The position numbers and the translations under genes were made by a program. Shown in pieces: positions 51,808 to 60,324 of a stretch of 64,000 nucleotides of DNA. The stretch spans positions 62,001 to 126,000 of the forward strand of contig JANFNE010000074.1 in assembly GCA_024867545.1 (NCBI GenBank). The letters are read 5' to 3'. The stretch's first letter is position 1. The number at the start of each line of letters is the position of its first letter. This DNA is from Phytopythium helicoides. Taxonomy: Eukaryota; Oomycota; Peronosporomycetes; Pythiales; Pythiaceae. Under the pieces are notes generated by a model that did no database searches, was not told the DNA's origin, and saw only the letters and a program-made list of their open reading frames with translations.

Positions 51808-51993
51808 CGATGATTTACCTTTAATCGTGGCTGCAGGCGCGCTCCCTTCAACCTTCTGACCCAAGCAGACCGCTCACCCTTTGCATGGAGTTTAGAGACC
51901 TGACCTGCCAGAGCTTCCATCAGAATCCTATCATGAGACACTGAGCTTTACTGAGCTGCACTGGTGCTAGCTTTCAAGTACGCAAAGGACTGC

Positions 51994-52013
51994 AGCACTC
52001 ACTTTCCTATTTG
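51994..52013 (+). promoter_or_regulatory. Oomycete Inr-like element before PAD gene
   Basis: The sequence AGCACTCACTTTCCTATTTG resembles the oomycete initiator plus flanking promoter region (consensus about GCTCATTYYNCAWTTT). It lies ~80 bases upstream of the PAD ATG, a typical distance. The match is imperfect. Confidence 0.4.
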
Positions 52014-52087
52014 CCAAGATCCGAGCGCAGCAAGCAAGAGCAACATCAGTCTACCAAACGCCTTCATTGCCAGTGCAACAAGCAACA

Positions 52088-52630
52088 ATGACGGCAGGCA
52101 TCACGATCCCGGGGTTCCACACCAACACGCCGCTGGATCCATCCTTTGATGTTGACATGCGCGACCTGCATGTCATCTACTACTACCACGCGTTCGAGCC
52201 TGACGGCACGCCGACGCGCTGGAAGTACGACCTGTGGTTCTTCTCGCACGACCGCGTCGTATACGAGATCCACGGCGGACCGATGAAGGGCCGCAAGAAC
52301 TACCAGACGTGCGCGTACCAGTGTATCCGTCCTGGCGAGCTCTGGCAGGTCAACTGGCTTGAGGAGACCGGCACGGTCGTGAGTCTTGTGGTAGATCTCG
52401 TCAACAAGCGCATCACGACCATGATGGGTTTCTCGAAGGGCCACTGGGAGCAAGCCAAGGAGGCGCACGGCGACAAGCGCAACCCGGTCGACTTTGACCG
52501 CTGGCGCAAGCTCGGCGAGATTGGCAACCAGCGCGACCGGCTCATCTTCAGCGCTTACGGGGACATTGGCGAGATGATCCGCGGCAAGGGCGACCTCGAG
52601 CCTATCGCTCCAGACGCCGTCACGTTGTAG
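52088..52630 (+). CDS. Phenolic acid decarboxylase (PAD family)
   Basis: A 180-aa single-exon protein. It matches the small beta-barrel phenolic acid decarboxylases that convert ferulic and p-coumaric acid to vinyl phenols and CO2. Aligning by motif to the bacterial enzyme, the four active-site residues are all present: Tyr31 and Tyr33 (HVIYYYHAF), Arg69 (GPMKGRKNY) and Glu92 (VNWLEETGT). The IHGGPMKGR and VNWLEETGTVVSL blocks are typical. The ATG at 52088 is the first in frame. No signal peptide is seen, so it is probably cytosolic. For a plant-associated oomycete it would detoxify or use plant phenolics. It is the only intact gene in the spacer between the inverted repeat arms. The family has a bacterial and fungal distribution, so horizontal transfer is possible but untested. 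Confidence 0.82.
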   Translation: MTAGITIPGFHTNTPLDPSFDVDMRDLHVIYYYHAFEPDGTPTRWKYDLWFFSHDRVVYEIHGGPMKGRKNYQTCAYQCIRPGELWQVNWLEETGTVVSLVVDLVNKRITTMMGFSKGHWEQAKEAHGDKRNPVDFDRWRKLGEIGNQRDRLIFSAYGDIGEMIRGKGDLEPIAPDAVTL

Positions 52631-53731
52631 GCAGCAAAATGCGAGAAGTGAAATCGGAAATGCATTGTCGCATTGTGTCACTTTGCATTGCTCACAGACA
52701 TACACACATCTCGCCTTGCCTTTCGTCTTGAAGGAGGTGGAACGGCCGATGGTGACCAAGAAGGACGAGTGTCTGTCGAGCTGGATCGAGCTGGCGTTTG
52801 GTGGCGACCGACGATTCGTCCAAAACGCTGATTTGCAATCGCATCAAGACGTGAGCAGATGCGCGTCGCAAACACTCTTACTTCGTATTCGTACTTAGCA
52901 GATGCTATCACAGTATTGTAAAGGAATGTATGCTGTCCTGTCAATAGTTCATTCATCTCAGTGAGTTTAGAATGTCAACAACTAGAATTTACTTGCAAAA
53001 GTTGACAAATATAATGCATTTAATGATATGGAAGTAGTACTTTTTCACGAACCCGCAATCGTCCCACTGTTTCCGATTACTGCTGGGGCCGCTTATGCCA
53101 CAACGGTACACCACAAGGAATTGGTGCGGCACCTTGCTGTTTACCGCTTTTTCGGTTGACGCCACATTGAATATCGAAATGTTTTGCCGCAATGTTTGCC
53201 ATTGTACATACAAATACCAAGACAAACAAAGGACCGCACCGCCGAAATGCGTCGCTTTCCCTCCATTCGACTCGTCTCTGCGCGCGCCACAAATCCAAGG
53301 CGACACCTACTGTAAATTTTTCATCTAACTATTTGTATTGGTGATTAGCACCACCTGCATACCGTACAGTTTCCTTCGCCATCGGTCACGAAGTGTCTGC
53401 CGCAAAAACGTGGCTTCGTGCGGTACAGAGTGTTTGTTCACTTTTTATCAGTGCATGATCGCGATTCAGTGGATGGCCGTCCCCACTTGCACAAGAAATT
53501 TATATGCCGTCGCCCGCTCGTCTCAACGGCGACCACCATTCCAATCCAAATGCACTTACATGTGTTATGATTACCCGTCTGCCGCTCCATAAAGCTTACG
53601 ATCGACCGCCTGCCTCGCAATCGCTCAATGGCATTCATTTCGTAAGTCGCCGGGTCCTGCGCAGGTGTCAATCGCTCGTGGCTGCTGCTGTAGCTGCTCG
53701 TCGCTTGCTCCAGTCCCCACGCTTCTAGGTC
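52631..53731. other. Spacer right part and ABC-2 promoter
   Basis: About 1.1 kb with short frames only. The part from ~53500 holds the ABC-2 promoter, which is unrelated to the ABC-1 promoter because homology stops about 3 bases before the ATG. It includes CCACCATTCCAATCCAAAT (about 53533-53551), faintly Inr-like. The AT-rich block around 52900-53060 contains nothing recognisable. Confidence 0.4.
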
Positions 53732-56700
53732 GACATGGACGACAAGGACAAGGAGCTCCTTGCCTCGGGCGAGTATGTGGCCGTCGAGACGCCGCGCTCG
53801 GCCGTGGCCGTGCCCGTCGATGATGGCGCGTCCGCCAAGAAGAAGCACGCGGACGGCACCAGCAGCGAGTCGAGCTTCGACTCGGAGGGGAAGAAGAAGC
53901 CCAGCAAGTTCAAGGACATTGGCAAGGACGGCCCGCGCTCTTTTAACTTCCGCGAGCTATACCGCTTCGCCACGCCGCTCGACAAGCTGCTGCTGCTCTG
54001 CGGTGTTATCACGGCTGGAGCCAACGGCGCGCTCTTCCCCGTCATGGCCATTGTGTTCGGTGACGTGCTATCGGGTTTCTCGTCTATTCCTATCGACATG
54101 GATGCCGTCAACTCGGCCGCGCTCGACTATCTCTACATTGCTATTGGCATGTTTTTCACCGACTACATCTCCTACGTCGCCTTCTACGTCAGTGCTGAGC
54201 GCCAGATGAAGGCTCTGCGAAGTGAATCGCTGCGTCACATGCTTTACCTTGACATTGGATGGTACGATGCGCACGATGCACTGCAACTGTCTAGTCGCAT
54301 CACGGGCGACACGGTCAAGATCAAGGACGGCATGGGTCAGAAGCTTGGTGACTCGTTCAAGTTCTCCATCCAGTTCATTGTCGGTTTCATTATTGGTTTC
54401 TCGCGCGGTTGGGACATCACGCTGCTCATGATGTGTGTCATGCCCATCATGGCAATCTCGCTAGGATGGCTCATCAAGACGCTGCGCGCCAAGTCGGAGT
54501 GGGCCCAGAAGGTGTACGCTGAGGCTGGAGCCATCGCCGAGGAAACTCTTGGCTCAATCCGTACGGTGGCTTCGCTGAACGCCGAGAAGCGCGCGATCGA
54601 CAAGTTCAACAAGAAGACGTTCGAGGCTGAGTCTGAGAACATCGCCCTGCACAAGCTGACGTCAATCGTGTTCGCTATGTTCCTCGGAAGTGTCTGGGTG
54701 ATGTACTCAATTGGTTTGTGGTACGGTGGTTGGAAGGTTTCCCACGGCAAGACCAGTCCCAGCGATGTCTTCTCTGCGTTCTTTGGTGTGCTCATGGGCT
54801 CAGCTTCGCTCGCCCAGATCTCCCCTAGCATCACTGCTGTGTCACAGGCCGCTGGTGCCGCGGAGGAGTTGTTCAAAATCCTGGACACGCCGTCTCCGAT
54901 CGATGCGTCCAAGGACGAAGGCATTATCCCCGAGTCGTGTGCCGGCAAGATCGAGGCCATCAATGTCAACTTCACGTACCCTAGCCGTCCGGATGCACCG
55001 ATCCTGCGTGACTACAATGTGACCATCGAGAGCGGACAGACGGTGGCGTTTGCCGGTGCGAGTGGCGGTGGCAAGAGTACGCTGATCGGTTTGCTTGAGC
55101 GCTTCTATGACCCGACGAGCGGCCAGATCCTGCTTGATGGCCGTGACATCAAGACGCTGAACATCAAGTGGCTGCGTTCGCAAATCGGTCTGGTGTCCCA
55201 GGAGCCGGTGCTGTTCGCGACGACGATCTTCGGCAACATTGCGTTTGGAAAGGAAGGCGTGACTCGCGAGGAGGCGATCGAAGCGGCAAAGCTCGCGAAC
55301 GCACACAACTTCATCATGTCACTTCCGGAGAAGTACGACACGCTTGTCGGTGAGAAGGGTGTATCGTTGTCTGGAGGTCAGAAGCAGCGCGTGGCGATTG
55401 CTCGTGCGATTGTTCGCAACCCGAAGATCTTGGTGCTGGATGAGGCGACGAGTGCGCTTGACAATGAGAGTGAGAAGGTGGTGCAGGCTGCTCTGAACGA
55501 CCTGATGGCGAAGACGAAGATGACGACGCTGGTGATTGCTCATCGTCTGAGCACGATCCGTCATGCGGACAAGATTGTGGTGCTGAACGAGGGTCACATT
55601 GTTGAGAGCGGCACACACAGTGAGCTGATTGAGTTGGAGGCGGGTATCTACCGGAACATGTACACTATCCAGCAGCTGCGTGCCAGGGAGGCGGAGGAAG
55701 GTGACGAGAGTTCCCCGGACCCGGAGACACTGAAGCTGCAGCGCAGCTCGAGTGTTCACTCGGCTCGCACTGACATTTCAGTTAGCGAGGTGGAGAACAA
55801 CGCAATCACGCCCAGTAAGTTTGGTCTGCGCGATATCTTTCGCTTCAGCAAGCCCGAGAACAAGGTGTTCTACATTGGTCTTGTCGGCACGGCTCTCGGT
55901 GGTATTTCGATGCCGGCTTCGGCTCTGCTTATCAGTGGTATGATCACGTCGATGACGACGAAGTTTGGAGAGTTCCAGGCTACTCAGGACCGTTCATATC
56001 TCCACAGCCTCTACGATGATGTTGAGCTATACGGTATTCTGTACTTGGTTGGCGCCGTCCTCATCATGATCTTCATGTACATCCAAGTGTTCTCGTTCAA
56101 GTACATCGAAGAGAAGTTGACGAGCCGCCTGCGCAACATGAACTTCGCTGCTCTGTGCCGCCAGAATGTTGGTTTCTTCGATGAGAAGGAAAACGGCACG
56201 GGTGCGCTGACAGCTGATTTGGCGACGAATGCAACGAAGGTGGCTCTGCTGTCGGGCGATTCCCAGGCTCGATTGTTCCAGGCGATCTTTACTCTCATCG
56301 CCGCTCTAGTTATTTCGTTTGGCTTCGGTAGCTGGCTGCTGACGTTGATTTTGATGGCTCTGATGCCGTTCCTCATCTTCGGCCACATTGCCCGCATGAA
56401 GCAGATGCATGGCACCGGTGCTATCTCCGATGATCTGGCTATCCCGGGTGCTCACGCGTCAGAAGTGCTAAGCAACATTCGTACTGTTGTGTCTCTTGGC
56501 ATTGAGTCGAAGTCGGCGCACACATTCGATGAACTTCTTCTTGTTCCGATGCAGAAGGGTGGCAAGGAAGCGCAGATCAACGGTGTGTCTCTCGGCTTCA
56601 GTTCATTCATCATGATGGCTGCGAATGCGCTCATCTTCTGGTACGGCGCCAAGAAGGTGAATGATGGCACGATCAGCTTCAACGAGATGTTCCGCACCAT

Positions 56701-58035
56701 GATGGCCATCATGATGTCCATTCAGGTGGTTAGTGGTGCGTCCACGTACTTTGGTGATTCACCAAAGGCGTTCAAGGCTGGTGCACAGATCATGGCGATT
56801 CACGACCGCAATGTGCCGATCGACTCGTTCAACGAGGGCGGTGAACAGCCAAGCAAGGTCGAGGGAAAGCTCGAGTTCCGTGACATTTCATTCCGATACC
56901 CGACGCGTCCAGAGATCAACGTGCTGAAGCACTACAACTTGACCGTCGAGGCTGGTCAGACCGTGGCGTTCTGTGGCCCGAGTGGTGGCGGCAAGAGTAC
57001 CATCATTTCGTTGATTGAGCGGTTCTACGACCCTGTGCGCGGCGAGGTGCTGCTGGACGGCCGCAACCTGAAGGACCTGAATCTGAATTGGCTGCGCAAC
57101 CAGATCGGTCTGGTGGGTCAGGAGCCGACGCTGTTCATTGGGACTATCGCCGAGAATATTGGATATGGTCTAGAGACGAAGCCTAGCCAGGAGGAGATCG
57201 AGGCGGCAGCCAAGATGGCGAACGCGCACGACTACATCACGCAGTTCCCGGACGGGTACGAGACGCAGGTTGGCATGAAGGGTGAGCAGCTGTCTGGCGG
57301 TCAGAAGCAGCGCATTGCCATCGCGCGTGCGATTCTGAAGAACCCGAACATTCTGCTACTGGATGAAGCTACGAGCGCTCTGGACTCGGAGAGTGAGAAG
57401 GTGGTGCAGGAGGCTCTGGACAAGGTAGTGGCGTTGAAGAAGCGCACGACGATCATCATTGCTCACCGTTTGTCGACGATTCGCCGCGCCGACAAGATTT
57501 GTGTGGTGAGCGGTGGCAAGATCGCCGAGCAGGGCACGCACCAAGAGCTGCTGAACTTGAACGGTATTTACACGAAGCTGGTCGAGTCAGCGTCGGGTTG
57601 AGTACAGTAAGGCGTAAGTAGTTGTGTGGTTTGGTTTGGGAGCGCTATGAGGTGCCTGGGAGGTAGAAAAAGTCAACTACAGCTGAATGATTTGTTCTCT
57701 ACACAGTTGTGCATTGTTGTTATTGTTCTTCACTGGTTGGGATTGACCCGAGGACCGTACAAGCAGCGCATGAGCGCGACAAACTCGTCAAAGTCGAGCA
57801 CGGCATCACAGTCACGATCAAACTCTTTGTAGAGCTGCTCGACGTCCTCGCGAGTAATCCCACTCGTGAATAGTCCGCCTGTTCCCTCTTTCGGTCGATG
57901 CTGTGTCATGACGGCCGCCATGACGTCGTCGTCGTCCACGCGAAGTGCCTCCATGATTTCCTGCATGCTGACGCCGCCGTCTCCGTTGGCGTCAAATAAC
58001 TGGAAGATCTTCATCAGCTCCCGTTTGTGCTCGGT
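53732..58035. repeat. Large inverted repeat, right arm (4.3 kb)
   Basis: Reverse-complement match of 43722-48025, containing ABC-2, the intergenic gap and the truncated end of the WD/EF-hand gene. The two arms are separated by ~5.7 kb. Confidence 0.9.
53735..57601 (+). CDS. ABCB-type full ABC transporter, ABC-2 (P-glycoprotein/MDR-like)
   Basis: 1,288 aa, single exon, same architecture as ABC-1. NBD1 has Walker A GASGGGKST at ~440, LSGGQKQR and ILVLDEATSALD; NBD2 has GPSGGGKST at ~1082, LSGGQKQR and ILLLDEATSALD. Differences from ABC-1 fall in patches: ~128-140, ~200-235, ~318-350, ~708-735, ~785-800, ~850-895 and ~980-1005. All are in membrane domains. Residues ~355-705 and ~1006-1288 show no amino-acid change. 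This suggests a pump with altered substrate range under a different promoter. The ATG at 53735 is the first in frame. Confidence 0.93.
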   Translation: MDDKDKELLASGEYVAVETPRSAVAVPVDDGASAKKKHADGTSSESSFDSEGKKKPSKFKDIGKDGPRSFNFRELYRFATPLDKLLLLCGVITAGANGALFPVMAIVFGDVLSGFSSIPIDMDAVNSAALDYLYIAIGMFFTDYISYVAFYVSAERQMKALRSESLRHMLYLDIGWYDAHDALQLSSRITGDTVKIKDGMGQKLGDSFKFSIQFIVGFIIGFSRGWDITLLMMCVMPIMAISLGWLIKTLRAKSEWAQKVYAEAGAIAEETLGSIRTVASLNAEKRAIDKFNKKTFEAESENIALHKLTSIVFAMFLGSVWVMYSIGLWYGGWKVSHGKTSPSDVFSAFFGVLMGSASLAQISPSITAVSQAAGAAEELFKILDTPSPIDASKDEGIIPESCAGKIEAINVNFTYPSRPDAPILRDYNVTIESGQTVAFAGASGGGKSTLIGLLERFYDPTSGQILLDGRDIKTLNIKWLRSQIGLVSQEPVLFATTIFGNIAFGKEGVTREEAIEAAKLANAHNFIMSLPEKYDTLVGEKGVSLSGGQKQRVAIARAIVRNPKILVLDEATSALDNESEKVVQAALNDLMAKTKMTTLVIAHRLSTIRHADKIVVLNEGHIVESGTHSELIELEAGIYRNMYTIQQLRAREAEEGDESSPDPETLKLQRSSSVHSARTDISVSEVENNAITPSKFGLRDIFRFSKPENKVFYIGLVGTALGGISMPASALLISGMITSMTTKFGEFQATQDRSYLHSLYDDVELYGILYLVGAVLIMIFMYIQVFSFKYIEEKLTSRLRNMNFAALCRQNVGFFDEKENGTGALTADLATNATKVALLSGDSQARLFQAIFTLIAALVISFGFGSWLLTLILMALMPFLIFGHIARMKQMHGTGAISDDLAIPGAHASEVLSNIRTVVSLGIESKSAHTFDELLLVPMQKGGKEAQINGVSLGFSSFIMMAANALIFWYGAKKVNDGTISFNEMFRTMMAIMMSIQVVSGASTYFGDSPKAFKAGAQIMAIHDRNVPIDSFNEGGEQPSKVEGKLEFRDISFRYPTRPEINVLKHYNLTVEAGQTVAFCGPSGGGKSTIISLIERFYDPVRGEVLLDGRNLKDLNLNWLRNQIGLVGQEPTLFIGTIAENIGYGLETKPSQEEIEAAAKMANAHDYITQFPDGYETQVGMKGEQLSGGQKQRIAIARAILKNPNILLLDEATSALDSESEKVVQEALDKVVALKKRTTIIIAHRLSTIRRADKICVVSGGKIAEQGTHQELLNLNGIYTKLVESASG

Positions 58036-58041
58036 CAACAT
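57730..58041 (-). pseudogene. Truncated copy of WD/EF-hand gene 3' end (two EF-hands, own ATG)
   Basis: The last ~100 codons of the WD/EF-hand gene were carried in the inverted duplication. The copied frame reads through the breakpoint to an ATG at 58041 and gives 103 aa. It holds two EF-hand loops (DANGDGGVSMQE and DRDCDAVLDFDE) and the native stop. Only the first few residues (MLTEHKRELMKIF) differ from the parent (IEHKRELMQIF). It has no parental promoter, so it is most simply a duplicated fragment. The intact frame with a new start leaves room for a small calcium-binding protein. Confidence 0.6.
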
Positions 58042-58217
58042 GGTCAGGCTTTTCTTGACTTACACATGCATGTGGATGCTTTTGAAAATGGATGATGCTA
58101 GATTTTCGTGCCACCGTTCCGAGCAAGAATTTGAGAGAAATCGTTTGCGTGGTGCAGTATATCTCGTTCAAGCATCCAATGTGAACTTGGACGAAGTTGG
58201 AATTATTGGTGCAAAAG

Positions 58218-60078
58218 TTATTGTTCCCCATTGACACGAAGTTGGGGTGCTGCCTCGGACACTTGGACGGGCTTACCATCGTTGATCTGCTGTCCGCGCG
58301 CAAACAACCGAAGCTCAAGCATTCGCCGAGCAAAAAACTTGGTGTCATCGTGGAACGCACGCTGAGCTCTTGCTCCCATCTGTTCACGTTGCTGCACAGT
58401 CGTGTTGCGAATGACAAAATCCACAGCGTTGCATAGATCTCCTGGGCTGAAGACGGCTCTAAACCCGTCACCACCAGAGGAGAGTCCGTGCTCCCCAGTG
58501 TAGGCACCACCGAGAAGTGCGTTATGGTCAGCGCGGCGCTCTGTCTTGACAAACACACCCATTTCTCCCGATGAAATGAGCTCATTCATCGGGTGCGCGT
58601 TGGTTGTCACGATAACTCCCCCCGACGCGCGAGCTTGATTGATATAGTGTCCGTATCCCTCGGAAACGCTTGGGCAGAGGAAAAAGGCTGACTCAGCTAC
58701 AACCCTCCCGAATGCGACGTCATTGAGCCGACCTAGGTGGAGCTCGACATTGTTAGCGCGAGCTACTTGTGAATCGTATTTTTTCCGATACAAGTTATTG
58801 TATGTGCCTTCGTGTATGTAGACATCCAGCGGAGGTAAATCTGGTCGAGACAGCCAGCACTTCAACACCTGCGATGTCCCCTTTTGCATACTTGAGCCCA
58901 CTGCGTGGGTGAACCGGATGCGCTGGGCAAAATCTTTTGGTGCCAGCGGTGGCTCTTCCTGCGTCAAATTGTCTGCTCCAGCGATATTGAGCTTGCTCTT
59001 GGCGTAGTGTGCCACATCTGTAGATGTATGTCTGGTGTAGTATACTCTCGAACCTCGCGGGTTTCCTTGTTGATTGTACCATCGGGTCACGCGCTCTTGG
59101 CAGCCACGAGTCTTGCATAGCACGACGTCAGAGCGCCAGTAGTGTTGCGCTTTCAGCTCGTGCATCTCGATATTTGGCATAAGGTAAATAGGCTTGTTCT
59201 TGGGCCACGCTGGATCATCAGGCACTCCGTCCCAATAATGGTTGAAAAAGAGCAAGGGTGTATGAGGGCACAGATCATGGTACGTCACAGTTCGGTTCTC
59301 AGGATCTTCCGGATCCACGAATTTGTCCTTGATCGCCCAGTGCGGAAGCATCCGTGATTCGAGAACTACAAGAATTCACGTATTAAACTCATAGAACCAA
59401 CTAGAACCCGATAATAGAGCACTCACATTTCGTGTAGGCGCTGGCGTCTTCACAGTACCCGAGACCGCGAAGCCCACTTGGCAGGAAAATATCAACTTCA
59501 GGACATCGACGCAGCTCTTGGAGGACATAAGGATCTCCTTTGTGCAACAATCGCCTCGCGTCAAGCGTCATTTGATCGTCTTCTCGCGCATCAATCGGAT
59601 CCGCGCTCAGGTCAAACGACCGGCCGACGCGGCTCGGAATGATTGCATTGCTGTCGGTAGAGCACGCCAAACGCAGCAAACTCAAGTGTTCTCGCTCTTC
59701 TGCAGGCACACCTCGGTCGTACTTCAACATCCAGTCTGGCGCGAGTCCGTCCACTTTTTCTTGTGCACTCGAGCCAAGAAGTGAATTGTTGTCGAGGGTG
59801 GAGATAGAGGGGATGCGGTAGGTGTAATGTAGAAGGATTATATCAATCGCAACGGCGGTGAGGCCCAGGATCGCGAGCAGCTTGGCAAGACGCCGCATCA
59901 ACGGGGCTGAAGACGGCACAACGACTTGGGAGCGAGTAGATTTTGTCTGCTTCCTGTCGGTACCATCATCAGTGGAGTGTGGTAGTAGATTGATGCTGTT
60001 CGAAGCGTGGAGAAGTAACGATGGGCCGCTGTATGGGACTGAAGCATTTGAGTGCTGAATGCTCTGTCGGCTGTGCAT
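58218..60078 (-). CDS. Type II membrane glycosyltransferase-like protein, paralog GT-h
   Basis: Two exons, 60078-59427 and 59365-58218, give 599 aa. The 61-nt phase-1 intron (donor GTGAGT, acceptor TTGTAG) is at the conserved codon, and no second intron is present. A longer cytosolic N-terminus (~64 aa) precedes the membrane helix (~65-86). Blocks present are PEVDIFLPSGLRGLGYCEDA, DLCPHTPLLFFNHYWDG, LMPNIEMHEL, VLCKT and QQGNPRGS. The C-terminal block is EGYGHYINQARASGGV with E-x7-Q, then PMNEL. GT-h and GT-i form a subfamily, sharing MH[SN]RQ at the N-terminus, a DRGVPAEEREHLS block and identical exon-2 lengths (1,148 nt). The ATG at 60078 aligns with that of GT-i. Confidence 0.82.
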
Positions 60079-60324
60079 GGCTCACACTGCCTGAGCGCTT
60101 CGAACCTGAGGTCAGGGAAGTAAGGGGGTAATCGGCGAGGGTTAGCGTCTGTTGCGTTGAAGATCTTTTGCCAACTGAAGGACGAGTGGACCACGTGTGC
60201 TGCGAATAGTCGTGCCCATCACAATTTTTTTCCTGGACTTGGTGCGAGCGAGATTGCAACCGCTCGTTTACTGAAGAAAGTTTTTTTATCATGGTGTTGG
60301 TGATAAATACGAGCTCTGACGCAA
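60079..60324. other. Intergenic region between GT-h and GT-i
   Basis: 246 bases between head-to-tail paralogs, holding the GT-h promoter and GT-i 3' flank. I see no repeat. Confidence 0.4.

Larger units (their letters stand above)
48026..52087. other. Gene-poor spacer between the inverted repeat arms (left part)
   Basis: About 4.06 kb with many short frames on both strands and no intact recognisable gene. It includes the ABC-1 promoter (from 48026), the palindromic TGGTAC-T-GTACCA at 48463-48475, a degenerate direct repeat around 49470 and 49558 (GCTTGGTT[CT]TCGC[AG]AGCG), an ankyrin-repeat remnant (50161-50298), an unassigned 135-codon frame from an ATG at 51400, and the PAD promoter. The look is of decayed genes and repeats. 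Confidence 0.45.

Noticed and set aside
53077..53306. Overlapping frames considered as transposase pieces
   Set aside because: No catalytic triad or terminal repeats recognised on either strand.
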